Assembly (NCBI GenBank): GCA_010015655.1
Contig: ML976656.1
Span: 675,386-739,385 of the forward strand
Origin: Bimuria novae-zelandiae CBS 107.79
Lineage: Eukaryota > Ascomycota > Dothideomycetes > Pleosporales > Didymosphaeriaceae
Length of the DNA: 64,000 nucleotides
Direction: 5' to 3'
The notes under the pieces are model-generated. The model made no database searches. It saw only the letters and a list, made by a program, of their open reading frames with translations, and was not told the origin of the DNA. Both the position numbers and the translations under genes were made by a program. Each line of letters opens with the position of its first letter. Position 1 is the stretch's first letter. Below, piece after piece: positions 44,512 through 55,200 of the stretch.

Positions 44512-45049
44512 GTCGGGCTGGCTTGGACAACGTTGGTTTTTTTTTGTAAATCTCGTAAATTAAGAATTGTGTGGAAAGTGAGTGTATCTGCACGATGCGA
44601 TGGCAGCCTAGATGACCTTGCAACAGCCTTGGGCTTATCGGGTTACGCCATCTTGGCGCATCTAACCAAATGTGCAGTGTATTCATTCGACTTCCAATGC
44701 TTGATTCCTACCAGAAAATTATGTCTGTATCTTCACCCGGACGCAACAATACCGTGAGCGACCCAGTAAGACCATGGATGGATGAGCGCAATAGACAAAA
44801 CCTCAAAACTAGCCTTGGGAGATTCGAACTGTTGCTCTCCTCAAAGCGGTGACTTGTGTATGTCGGTAAAGCACGCACTGTCCTCTCATCTTTCACCTTT
44901 CTCGACTTCACAATCCCTCAACCGTTCAACAATCCCTCAACCGTTCAACAACCCCTCAACCGTTCAACAATCCCTTGTCAAATTCCAACGACGCAGACCC
45001 CCAGCGTTGTCACCCCTCTTCTTACAACACCGTATCGATGGAACAGCGC
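44512..45049. other. intergenic region with minisatellite
   Basis: Non-coding. It contains a 19-bp tandem repeat listed separately and a pyrimidine/A-rich stretch toward 45,049. No gene seen. Confidence 0.5.
44911..44976. repeat. 19-bp tandem repeat, about 3.5 copies
   Basis: The unit CAATCCCTCAACCGTTCAA starts at 44911, 44930 and 44949 (third copy with one change), followed by a partial fourth from 44968. Confidence 0.9.
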
Positions 45050-45610
45050 CTAATCCTCCTTCCGCTCATTTCCCCCCTCCTCCTCAAGTGCCCTGCGCAG
45101 CTCAGCCAATTCCTCCACAACAACCATGTGATCATCCCACTGCTTCAACCCACTGACCACGACAACTCCGACCGGCCACTCCACGCCCCTTACAAACAGC
45201 GGAACCCCGCCCCCATGAATCGCATACTCCCCCGCCCTCGTCTCGCCACCAACCTTCTTCGCAAACGCCTCCTCGCCCCCGTCGTGCTTAATGTGCAAAC
45301 GCCACGTGCTCGCGCCGAAGCGAATAACCGAGTTGCGTTTTCGTTGGATCCAGAAGTCATTGTCGAGGGCGGTGCCATCGCGGGTGACGGCGTGAAATAG
45401 GACGTGTGGGGGCGAGGTGACGGTAGAGATGTGGATGCAGGCAGGGGAGGGGGAGGGGAGGAGGCGCGCGTGGAGGGCGGTACCGAGGCGGTAGGCGAGG
45501 GCGGCGTTGAAGAAAGGGAGGGTGGAGGCGCGCTCTTGGGCGAGAATGGAGTCCACGTCGCGGGGGGCTCCGCCTGGGGCTTTAAATTCGTGTGAGGTGG
45601 ATGAGGTCAT
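45050..45610 (-). CDS. UPF0303 / haem-degrading-domain (HbpS-GlcG-like) protein
   Basis: A 186-aa soluble protein. The pattern is that of the UPF0303 branch of the HbpS/GlcG-like fold: an N-terminal ALAYRLGTAL helix, ISTVTSPPHVLFHAVTRDGT with DNDFWIQRKRNSVIRFG, the glycine-rich YAIHGGGVPLFVRG segment and the terminal VVSGLKQWDDHMVVVEELAE. Members bind small ligands or haem, but the physiological role of fungal members is unknown. Start at 45610 (MTSSTSHEFKAPGG). It diverges from an SDR gene across 745 bp. Confidence 0.85.
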   Translation of the reverse strand: MTSSTSHEFKAPGGAPRDVDSILAQERASTLPFFNAALAYRLGTALHARLLPSPSPACIHISTVTSPPHVLFHAVTRDGTALDNDFWIQRKRNSVIRFGASTWRLHIKHDGGEEAFAKKVGGETRAGEYAIHGGGVPLFVRGVEWPVGVVVVSGLKQWDDHMVVVEELAELRRALEEEGGNERKED

Positions 45611-46355
45611 CGTTGAGTCGGGTTGGATGTTCCTTTGAGACTAGTGTGATTTGTTTCTGTTCCTTATAATGCGTATCTCGAGGGGCATTATTTCCTTCTC
45701 TTTCAGCAGAAATTATATTTGTTGTGTCGTTGGAAGATTGTTGTAGAGAATGGTAGATGGAGTATGGGAAGGCTCTTTTAACCATGGCCGTTTGGCCGAG
45801 ATGGACCGAACTGTTAGAATTACCGCTTTGGGCCTTAGTGTTGGGCTACCATAGTAATACATTCACATCGCGAACACGAAGTTTGTACGCGAGACGTGTT
45901 TGCACTGGACAAAGTGCAAACCACCATTCACGAACAATCTCTGACACTCGACAGCTCCTTGACACCTGTACGACCCTCCCTCACGCGACACATGACCTAT
46001 ACGAGACCACGCACCGAACCAAATGCCAGCCTTTCGAAACTGCGGACTCGATGCGCATAAGCATGGCGTGCAGGAAGCGCTCAAGTAGGATATCGCATGA
46101 TCAAGGGGTCGCAGATCAAGCTCGCGAGCTCTGCCGGATTAACCGGTTTCATCGCGGTGGTGGCCAGCATATAACCATGGCTACGGACGATACACCATAA
46201 ACACGTAAAAAGCAACAACCCAAAGAATCCTACCGGACTCTCCAACCGTACCCTACCGTTCTTACGACGCGTGAATCAAGAGTTGAAAGTGCAAAAATCG
46301 ACAGACGCCACACCGAAACGAAACACCTCTCAAACAGCACCCAAGCAGGATCGCA
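45611..46355. promoter_or_regulatory. divergent intergenic region
   Basis: 745 bp between the UPF0303 start and the SDR start, which face away from each other. A 147-codon frame (from 45757, plus) has no domain and irregular composition; I consider it chance. Confidence 0.45.
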
Positions 46356-47069
46356 ATGCCAACCTACTTCCTCACGGGCGCAAACCGCGGCATCGGCCTG
46401 GAATTCGTACGCCAGCTCTCCGCGTCCCCGTCCAACACCATCATCGCCGCGGTGCGCTCCCGACAAAGCGACCTCACCGCTCTAAAAGCGCTCGCAAAAG
46501 CTTACCGTAACGTCCGCATAATCGAATGCGACGCCTCCTCCACCGACTCCATCGCCGCGCTAGAATTCCGCGTCGCAGAGATCCTCTCCAAAACAGGCGC
46601 AGACCTAAACTACCTCTTCAACGTCGCCGGTATCAACACTACGTCCACGGACACGTCGCTGAACATCGATCCGGTCTCGTTGCAGCGACACATGGACGTT
46701 AATGTGCTGGGCCCCGCGAAGATCGTAGAGACGCTAAGGCGCTACCTCGCGCGCGGGGCCGTCGTTATGAATCTCACGAGCGGGCTGGCGAGCATGACGG
46801 TCGCACGGCATGTGCCGAAGTGCTGCACGTATTCGATAAGCAAGGCGGCGCAGAACATGCTAAGTCTGCACCAGGCACGGGATCTGCGGCGGAGTCATGC
46901 GGTGGTGATATGCATGGATCCCGGGTGGGTGAAGACGCGGATGGGGGGGAAAGGGGCGATGGTAGAGGCGGACGTGAGTGTGGCAGGGATGTTGGAAGTA
47001 GTACAAAACATTAAAAAAGAAGATAGTGGGAAGTTTTTTAGGTTCGATGGGGCGGCTGTTGCGTGGTAG
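46356..47069 (+). CDS. short-chain dehydrogenase/reductase (C-factor-like)
   Basis: A 237-aa Rossmann-fold NAD(P)-dependent oxidoreductase in a single exon. The cofactor motif TGANRGIG is at residues 7-14, NVAG at 89-92, catalytic Ser142 in NLTSGLAS, and Tyr159-x3-Lys163 in TYSISKAA, then MDPGWVKTRMGG. The length and the GLEFVRQLS start fit the C-factor/sniffer-like SDR subgroup. The substrate cannot be told from sequence. It is followed 180 bp later by a CoA-binding protein gene on the same strand. Confidence 0.9.
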   Translation: MPTYFLTGANRGIGLEFVRQLSASPSNTIIAAVRSRQSDLTALKALAKAYRNVRIIECDASSTDSIAALEFRVAEILSKTGADLNYLFNVAGINTTSTDTSLNIDPVSLQRHMDVNVLGPAKIVETLRRYLARGAVVMNLTSGLASMTVARHVPKCCTYSISKAAQNMLSLHQARDLRRSHAVVICMDPGWVKTRMGGKGAMVEADVSVAGMLEVVQNIKKEDSGKFFRFDGAAVAW

Positions 47070-47248
47070 AAATTTATCTATCTTATGGGAGAGGAGAAGA
47101 GATGTAGGACAGCATGTGTGAGCACGGGAAATGACGCCACGCGCACCTCGGCATTCTCACCCCCACACGCCCCGCCAAACCCATCTCCATCCCCCATACA
47201 AAAAGGCCCCCAATGCCCCAAACACGCTCCCAAAAGCGCACCTCAGCC

Positions 47249-47783
47249 ATGGAAGCCGCCCTCCGCACCTTTTTTTCCTCCCCCCGCTTCGCCGTAGCTG
47301 GCGCATCGAGCGACCCCTCCAAATACGGCCACAAAGGTCCCCTTCCCCCACTCCCTCCCCCTTTATGCACACACAACCTCTCGATCTAACGCTCCATTCA
47401 TAGTCTTCGCATGGTACCTCCAACATTCCCTCCCCGTAACCCCTCTAAACCCCCGCTCCTCAACCATCGACGTGCTCTCCCGGTCCTACACCACCACCGC
47501 ATTACCCTCACAGCTCCAAGACCCCTCTTCGTACTCGATGTCTGTGATAACGCCACCGGCCGTGACGAGTAAACTGCTTAGAGAGGCGAAGGAGGCCGGT
47601 GTGGCGGCTGTGTGGCTGCAACCGGGGTCATTTGATGACGAGGTGCTTGAGTATGCAAGGAAGGAGTTTAAGGCTGCTATAGGTGGGGAGGGCGGGAATG
47701 GGGGTGAAGGGTGGTGTGTGCTGGTTGATGGAGAGGAAGGGTTGAGGGTTGCGGGGAGGGAGTGGGAGTGGGCGAAGTTGTGA
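47249..47783 (+). CDS. CoA-binding domain protein (YccU-like)
   Basis: A small Rossmann-type CoA-binding protein. Exon 1 is 47249-47336, the intron 47337-47403 (67 bp), exon 2 47404-47783; 155 aa. Exon 1 gives FFSSPRFAVAGASSDPSKYG, the family's nucleotide-binding start, and the splice rebuilds the codon for Val before FAWYLQHSLPVTPLNPR. The Gly-rich VWLQPGSFDDEVLEYARK segment follows. An upstream in-frame ATG at 47213 (MPQTRSQKRTSAME) has a poorer context than the one at 47249, so I chose the latter. The donor is GTCCCC, weak beyond GT. Cellular function of these proteins is not settled. Confidence 0.8.
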
Positions 47784-48638
47784 GGGGGAGCTGCGGCGTG
47801 TGTTGATCTAGGAAATGTGCGAAGCCATGTGATCGTACGGGCAGATGTTAGGATCGTGGAGATCACGTGGTGAGTTGGCATGGTTCCATGGACGAGGGGA
47901 GGTCCGGCTGCAATCCGTATCCCAAAACCGCACGCAAAGCTCTGCACTAAAGGCACGCTGCACACGTCCTCCCATCAAACAAGCTCTGTTCTGGAACTCA
48001 CCGTCGTACTCTCTAAGAGGGAGCAGTCCCGAAACAAACTAGTACGGTGCCTAAAATAGTACTCTTACATCCATCCCCCGCACCCCTCAATCCTTCAGAT
48101 CCCCAGAAACCCAGTTCGACAATACGAAGAGGATTCCAACACAGCGGATCCTCCGAACAAAGTGGTGCCACGACGCATACGATACTGTCGTGGTTCTTCC
48201 GGATTGGTCGTATTGACACAGCCCCGCCCCAAGCCCAAGAACAGAGAGACTATGTGATTGTGCCGGGGAAGCGGGAAGCGATGGAGGTGGAGTCTGGGAG
48301 GCGATCGGTGATGGATTGGTTGGTTTGATGCATGTATGTGTTTGCACTCCCCGGAGTGGTCTCTCGAGAGTGTGGCTTGCTGTTGTGCAACACGGGACGA
48401 ATATCAAGAATACTGTATACGCATCAAGCGTACCAACCGATCTATGAAACGCTCCGTTGGTTCAACATTCTACTCATCTTGCTCCTTCGATTTGACGCCT
48501 CTGTCGGCAAAAAACTGCAAAGGAGAGACGGTAAGAGATAGTGAAAGCTAGCCAATATCCATCACGATCAGAGAGTGTCCAGTCCAGACACTCGTTCCTC
48601 CTACATCCCCCAATGTGCCTCCTCAGTGTCCATCCCTC
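47784..48638. other. intergenic region between convergent genes
   Basis: About 850 bp between the CoA-binding gene and the stop of the proline-rich gene. Overlapping small frames on both strands show no domain. A short uncharacterised gene around 48,047-48,328 (plus) cannot be excluded. Confidence 0.4.
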
Positions 48639-50177
48639 CTAGAAAAACACCCTCGCACAATCTTCCTCGTCCTCCTCCTCCCCCAACATGCACAGCTCAT
48701 CCACCCTCTTAATCCTCCCCTCACCCCCCTCCAGCCCCTCATCCGCCCTCACAGCACAGCTAAAAACCACACTCCACCCATTCACGCCCGCCGCGTAAAA
48801 CGCCTCGGCGGCAGCAGCATCGCGGCTGCCACACTTCACTAATTTATATATCTGCGTGCCATTAAAGTGCGCCCCGTGCACGAAAGGTTCGCTGGCCTGA
48901 CACGTCGCAAGCACGACGTAGTACGTTAGCGGCGTTGCCTCGAGGGCCTCCGTCTTCTCGTCCGTGCAGGTAGGACACGCGCCGGAGAATGGCGCCGCGC
49001 CTGTGTTCGCCAAAGTGTGCCCGGTAGCGCAGTCGTACACGTCGTCGTCAGTGGGCGTGACGAGCGCGGCGGACGCCCACACGCGGGGCGTCTCGAGACT
49101 AACGGGGCGGGCGTGCTCGACGCGCGAAGGCAGGTCCGCGGCGCCCGCGGCGTCGGCGGTGTCCTGAGCGCGTAGCCAGGCGCGCGGGGGAGTTGTGTAC
49201 CATGTGTCTGTAGAGCCGTGTTGGAGCAGCCATTTGAGCTCTTCGAAGTCGGCGATGTGCGCGCGGTGGAAGGTGAGGAGGAGGTTGCGCTTGAAGGGCG
49301 CGATGCGGATGACGCGGCTGGTGTCGAGGAGGGATTCGCCTGAGTACCGGACGGGGAGGAGGTCGGCAGGTGTGGAGATGGAGTCGTAGCTTTCGGGGAA
49401 GTCGCGTAGGATACGAGAGCTCGGAGAGTGGAAGGGTGGGGTGGGCGGTGGTGGAGGGCATTGGACTGGTAGTGGAAGGGGCGGAGCGGTCTTGGTGGTG
49501 ATGTTAATGAACGTCGTGTAAAGAGCTTGGACTTGACTTACAGGCGCTACCATAGGTGGTAGTGGAAACGGAGGGGGAGGTGGAGGTATGGATATGGATA
49601 CCCTTGGTGGTGGTGGCTACGGACATATTAGTCCACTTCGAATTCCAACCAGATGGTTAGAGCTCACCGGAAGGCATGAAATGGGAGGCTTTGAAGAAAA
49701 TCAGCGTTGGTTCCTCGTCGGGAACAGAAGACATACATTGTAAGATAGGGGAGGTGGCGAAGGTGGGTGGAAACTAGTCTTCGTGTTCTTCGTACGGACG
49801 CCTGGTGGTGGTACGTATGACGACGGCGGGCCAACGTACGTAGGTGGTGGTGGAAGCTCGAATACTGGAGGCGATCTGATGGTTTCTCTCGCCGTGGCTG
49901 CTTTGTCATGGCGCTGACAGTTTCCATGACAGCAGCGTTCCAGATTTCCCGAACTTCCAGCTATTGGAGAATATGGTGTATACTCAGTTTTTGATCCAAA
50001 GACAAGTTCACAAGGCTTGCAATCTCGGTATGGAACCATCACCGGTGATGGTGGGTAAGTATGCTGGAACTCCTTTGTGTTGGAGTTGTTCGTAGCGCCC
50101 GGGGACCCGACCGAGGACGAAGGGATCACTTGCATCGACGGTCCGCTTTCAACGAAGACCAAATCGTCAGAAGCCAT
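48639..50177 (-). CDS. proline-rich hypothetical protein, 462 aa
   Basis: Four exons are proposed: 50177-49737, a 21-bp microexon 49688-49668, 49616-49542 and 49490-48639. The introns are 48, 51 and 51 bp (donors GTATGT, GTGAGC, GTAAGT). The last intron is a multiple of three and could be read through, but splicing it joins two proline-rich stretches without the intervening non-proline segment. The N-terminal 150 residues are Ser/Pro-rich with a Cys cluster (CKPCELVF, ERCCHGNC); the middle is polyproline (PPPPPPFPLPP, CPPPPPTPP). The C-terminal half is globular with LLLTFHRAHIADFEELKWLL and CPTCTDEKTEAL. No recognised domain; function unknown. Exon structure is inference. Confidence 0.65.
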
Positions 50178-52760
50178 TGTGTGTAAAAGTAGAAAGACTT
50201 CGGAAGTGCCAATGGTCGTTAGGAGTGCTAGCCGAAGTATTTAGAGATTCTTTACGGAAACGGCTCCAGATATAGAGGTTGGTTGTCAGGGAAGAGGGAG
50301 CAGACGTGACTCTCAGCCCCCATCACAAGGCTACAGCTGTAGGTATCCTAGAGGGATGCTCCTCATGCTATATTTTAAGTGAGGCATGCTGTGTTCTTCA
50401 AATGTATGCACACGAGTTCTCCACAAACGCGGTAACACCATCGGCAATCCAGGCTGTGATGCCTATTCGAGAGTACGAAGTCAGAGATGACGAGTCATCT
50501 CAAGACTTGCCGTTTCGTCGACGTGATAGGTCCTCCTGTCCTGTGCGAGGCGACCGATCAACGCGAGAAGAGCAAGCTCTCTGTGGTGCCACGGGCCCAA
50601 TATCTGCGAGCGGATTAAGGTAGGACGACGTGGCCCAGCGCTTTGGCGGTTCCGAAGTACAAGCCTTCCCAAACAGGTCTTTGATCGCTAGTCTTTCGTC
50701 TGTGGTTGCCTCATCGTTGTCGAATACTATCGATTGCAGCGTGGCGTTTACCGTCGCTGTGAGTACTGGCTGAACGCTACTGCTTCATTATTACTATGCT
50801 TACCATGGTTGGTTGCAGCGTTTTCGGAGACTGGGCGTCAATATGTGTCACTGCCTAGTATTGGCATGGGAAGGTTAGAGCCCGAAGTGCTGTGGTTGCC
50901 TTATTTGTACCCGTAGGAGAGTTTGAAGACAAGGCAGCTTTGTAAGGTCAGTCTCTGCACAGCGGAATGACAGGGAAGAGTACCATGTAAAGATAACAAG
51001 GCCCAAGAAACGAGGATATAGTATCAAAGGGGTCCCCGTCAGCCGCCTTCCGGGAACGTTTCGGAACATTTGAAACGATTAGGTTCACGGCGTCCTCTTG
51101 TAGAGTAGCGGCATAGCCTCACTTTTTATGCACCCTGTGATGTAGGATAAGCGAACAGATCGTCTATTGCGAATGAGCCAAATCATGGTCCGGTGAAGAG
51201 AAGAGCCTGAATCGCTTGTTCAACCTCGTTGAGAATGCAGGGCATCCATATATAAACTCACACACATGAAAAGCGCTGGTGAAGCTGGTATTAGCGGGGG
51301 AACCATGTAGAAAAGCAGATAGAATTCGGCCGCAGCTCGGCCCGAATCCCGCTGATAAGACAGCTGAGTCAAATTGCTAGCTTTCAGAGGGCCGACAGAG
51401 GATATGGCGGGATGCAATTAATGTAGGCAGTTTGCTCGACAGGCAACTTGATGCACCAGTCCGGCTTGGTTTGTATTCCACCTGAGGCATGCCACCGGTT
51501 CGAATACCAGTAGTGGTCCCGCAGTGCCCTTGCAAAAGTACAATTATTCGGGCCTGAAATAACTGTGGGAGTCTCGCAAGCCACCCGAGGCGTTACTGAA
51601 TGGATCCTTATGGGCGGTGTGCGTGTATGCACGAGTAGCATAAAGTACCTAGTGACTGGAAAATTGGCCAATCATATAAGCCGGTGAGGTCTTTTTCTAG
51701 CAAATGTATGTAATCCATTTATAGGACGCTTGAACCATATGTTCGATGAGGCGAAAGCGTATTGCACTTGCGGATAGGACCTCCTGGCGATTATTTGTTC
51801 CCGGTGGTGCTCGTATTGCGTCCTCACCTGGTCAACGAGAACAGGGCTAAAAGACCCGGCAAGCCATTCTTGGCCATTCATCCATCCGGGAACAGTCGTA
51901 TAAACGCCAAGTTTCATACCTTCAATGCTGTTGTACATGCCAGTGACGATTTATTTCCGGATGTTACTCTGGGTTGAATTTAGCGTAGCTGGAAGGTATT
52001 CCACAGGAAGCCCTGACTCTAGTAACCAAGGTGTCGAAGTCGGCAAGTAACCGTTATCAGCGGAAATTCTCCATCCAACCTCAAGTTCCCAGCGCTTTCG
52101 TTAATACCGCCGCTTAATCAAACAAGGTGAGGCAATGAATTCTCGAAAAACTATTGGCCCCGTAGCACGGGCGATCGACGAAGATAAAACCAGGCAGCCA
52201 GACCCTATTTTACTTTCCCATGTGACTTTGGCAAAGGTATGGACCTCCATGCTACCTTAGTAAACACAACCGCGAAGAAGGATAGGATCGTCGCTGTGCA
52301 AGGCTCGGAAGTGAGGCAACTCGTAAATGAATTGCAATGGTCGTCGTTGGGCGGACATGAGCGCAGAGGAGTTGAAGCACGCAAGAAAGCAAGAAAGATG
52401 ACTTAACCAAGATGAAAACCAAAGCAACCCCTTATCTGCTCATGTACAGAGGCGTTGAAATAAGATGCAGGACCTGAGGCTGCATTCTGTGAGCGGGAAG
52501 GCACACTAGCCCGTTTCGGCTTAGCCTCTCACAGTCGAGCCAGGCGCAAGCGTCATGCCGAGCTGCAACACCAAGCTCCAGCATCACCACAACCTCGCCC
52601 TACCATTTCCGCCCGACTCGTCGCCGTTCTTTCCAGCTTCAAACGCTTCGAGAGCGCCGATCTGTGCAGCTGTACCCGCATCTACATTCGCCACCACCAC
52701 TTTACGCACCTCGAAAGCGCGCGTCGCCGCCTAGCGACTAACGAGCGAAGCTAGAACACC
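50178..52760. other. 2.6-kb gene-poor intergenic region
   Basis: No recognisable coding domain. Minus-strand frames at 51,384-51,671 and 51,672-51,938 lie end to end, have even composition, and might be exons of one small hypothetical gene. I could not find a clean splice join or a family. The last 200 bp before 52,761 should hold the vma9 promoter. Confidence 0.4.
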
Positions 52761-53217
52761 ATGGCAAACGGGTACGATTCCCCTCAGAGATCGTTCCGAG
52801 AATATTGAGCACGAAGTTATACTCTTGGCAAAAAAGGCTAAGACCAAACAGTTGGGCGCCCTTCATCGGTCTCGTGGTGGTCGCGATATTCTGCGGAGCC
52901 GCATGGTTCTTTTCTCCCAAGGGCGAAGAACAGACGTACGTCAAGATAACCCGGCTTTTTCTCCTCGTTCTCGCGCTATACGGCTTCTATACTGGGTTAA
53001 AATCAGGAAGTTGAGGGCTTCGTAGCATGAGGAAACTAGCGGGACGGCAGTATTGCGGCGCGCAGGCTGATCTGGACACAGGATTTGGAGATCTACGCTC
53101 ATCCTCTCGGCGTCCGCCATGTATCTCATGTGGGCTATCACCTTCCTCGCGCAGCTGAATCCGCTTATTACGCCGGTACGAAACAACTTGCGGGGTCCGG
53201 AGGATTTCCAACGCTAG
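52761..53217 (+). CDS. vma9: V-type proton ATPase subunit e
   Basis: A 76-aa two-span membrane subunit of the V0 sector of the vacuolar proton pump. It is hidden in three small exons: 52761-52771 (11 bp), 52852-52935 and 53082-53217. The introns are 80 bp (GTACGA...CAG) and 146 bp (GTACGT...CAG). Joined, they give MANGWAPFIGLVVVAIFCGA, the conserved AWFFSPKGEEQT loop, then IWRSTLILSASAMYLMWAIT and FLAQLNPLITP, which is the family hallmark. The phases close exactly (231 nt). A longer single frame over exon 2 reads into the second intron and is not the product. The C-terminal tail after NPLITP (VRNNLRGPEDFQR) is usual in length for fungal members. Confidence 0.92.
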
Positions 53218-53756
53218 ACGAAGAGCAAAGGACGGGGAGCGAATGTTGGTATCAGGGCTAGGAACGTCGCAGGAGGAAGCGCGAGGCGCACATCGAGGTG
53301 AATTGAGACAGCACTTGCCGGGAGAAGTTTGCGAAATATGGGAGATGGGAGCGTGCGGCAAGGAGCGATTTGTACTATGAACATTTGGGTTTAGGCATGG
53401 GCGGGACGGTGCTGTACAGATACATTCGACCAAGTATGATTTGCATATACCATTAATTCCCCGGGTGCATGCATGAGTTCTACGCCTGAGTCTCTATCCA
53501 GGGGTCACAACGCAGTGAGAGAACTCAGTAGTGTATATGCCGTGCAATACTAGGCTCTCTATTTATATCAATACTCACGTACTCTTGTCGTTTTTGTGAC
53601 ATGCTCCAGCACGCACGTCGGCGCAGGCAACCCTAGAACACATCAGCAGGACCTACTACGCGGCAGCAGTCTCGGCACATGCATATATCTTGTATAAGCT
53701 ATCCTCCCCCAAACCACCTCCTTCGTCTCACAACTACCCTCTCCCATCCACCCACC
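53218..53756. other. spacer between convergent vma9 and arv1
   Basis: About 540 bp of 3' flanking sequence for both genes. Very pyrimidine-rich from 53,700. Open frames here are shadows. Confidence 0.45.
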
Positions 53757-54712
53757 TCACACCCCCCAAACCCCCCTCCCAACCCTCACCACCTCCCCCA
53801 CCAACCCATACTCCCACACGCCCTCCAACCCCACAGCCGTCAACATAGCCCCCTGCACGCCCGCCCTCATCACCGCGCCCACCCCCACCACCGCTCCCGC
53901 CCTCCCATACCCACACCCGACCAGAATCTCCAGCGCAGCCACATTATTCACCAGCACCGCCCACCCCACGGCCGCAGCGCTGCGGCGCAAATCGTACTCC
54001 CAGATAATGAGCAAGATCGGGAAGAGCTTCGTGCAGGAGGATACGAGGAGGGCCGTGGAGACGGCGTTGGGGTGGGGGTAATACGGTATGAGGGTTCTGA
54101 GGGGGGGAGGGAAGGAGGATGGGGGCAGGGATGTGAGGAGGCGGATGGGGGCGTGGAAGGCGATGGTGGAGAGGGAGACGAGAAGGAGGAAGAAGGCGTA
54201 TTGGGCGAGGAGGGGAGATGTGTGGAGCCGGAGAGCGTGTTGGTGGGAGGAAGAGGAGGGCGGGAAAGAAAGTTTTTCGATGCGCGCCCAGGTGAGGTAG
54301 ACGTCGAAGAGGAGGAGGAGCGTGCCGAGGCGGAGGATGGATCGCTGTGTACACCCAATCAACTCATATGTCCAGTATCCAGGATATAGGGGAGATGGAG
54401 GGAGAGGGCTTACGTCAAACCGTCCGTCGTCTCGACTGAGCGAGTTGAACAGCAGGTGTCTGTACACCTAAACCCCATGTGAGCGCTGGATCACAGTCTT
54501 CGCGTGGACGGGGGAATGGCTACCTGCGGCTTTATAAGCACCATGTCGATGAATATGACGACGAAGTCATGCTCGACGTATTTGTCGGCAAAGCGCTTGC
54601 AGCGCGGGCATTGTGTGAGGCGGACGCCCTTGCCGAGCGCGCGGTCGTCTGCTTTGCTGTAGGTTGTGTATAGCGTTTTGATAGGCGCGCGGCATTCGAT
54701 GCATATTGGCAT
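53757..54712 (-). CDS. arv1: ARV1-family lipid/sterol homeostasis protein
   Basis: An ER membrane protein needed for sterol distribution and GPI-anchor synthesis in yeast. The three exons are 54712-54524, 54467-54414 and 54344-53757, with introns of 56 bp (GTAGCC...TAG) and 69 bp (GTAAGC...CAG, length divisible by three); 276 aa. The Arv1 homology domain opens the protein: C4-x2-C7 and C35-x2-C38 zinc ligands (MPICIECRAPIKTLY, VRLTQCPRCKRFADKYVEHD). The conserved FIDMVLIKPQVYRHLLFN follows, then SILRLGTLLLLFDVYLTWAR. Several hydrophobic spans follow. Removing intron 2 restores the family's spacing between FD and SIxRLG. The Gly/Val-rich C terminus is less conserved. Confidence 0.92.
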
Positions 54713-55200
54713 TGCATATGCTTTGATTTAGACTGTGCATGCGTTTTGTTGTGTGGCAGTGTGCAGGTGTGCAGATGGTGTGCAGGTGTATGGCGTGACG
54801 GAGTTTACCCAGGTTTGTGGGTGTTAACACCGAGGCATATACAAGGTCGGTGAAGTCATGATCATTATCCGTAGTCGTATTCAAGATATGATTATACAGA
54901 TGCGAGAAATTTGGAAAAAATAAAATCCATGTTATCTGTGCCTTCCTACCATCCCAGTACCTCTCACAGAGCGCGCTGAAAATACATGGATTATCAAATT
55001 CGACCGTTAGATCATAAGGTTTGGAGAAAAATACCCCCTGAAGTACAAGGCAGAAATAAACCGAATTTCTGTCCAATGCATCACGTTCATACAACTCCGA
55101 TGTCGTAAAACAATCCCAAAGCTCTAAGTGAGTGTGGCCATCATCGCAGCAACGAGCTTCGGTTTCGGCTCCCGACGGCCTATCCAGAATCAACGCCATC
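54713..55200. promoter_or_regulatory. upstream region of arv1
   Basis: About 490 bp between arv1 and the 3' end of the DUF8035-like gene. Non-coding; contains TGTGCAGGTGT-type short direct repeats at about 54,760-54,790. Confidence 0.4.

Noticed and set aside
44795..44860. tRNA-like segment on the minus strand (CAGTTCGAATCTCC)
   Set aside because: The T stem does not pair and no A box is present at the right distance.
45757..46200. 147-codon plus-strand frame in the divergent spacer
   Set aside because: No domain, starts in the promoter of the opposite gene, irregular composition.
51468..51530. tRNA-like GGTTCGAATACC
   Set aside because: Only three pairs flank the loop and no D arm, anticodon arm or acceptor pairing is found.
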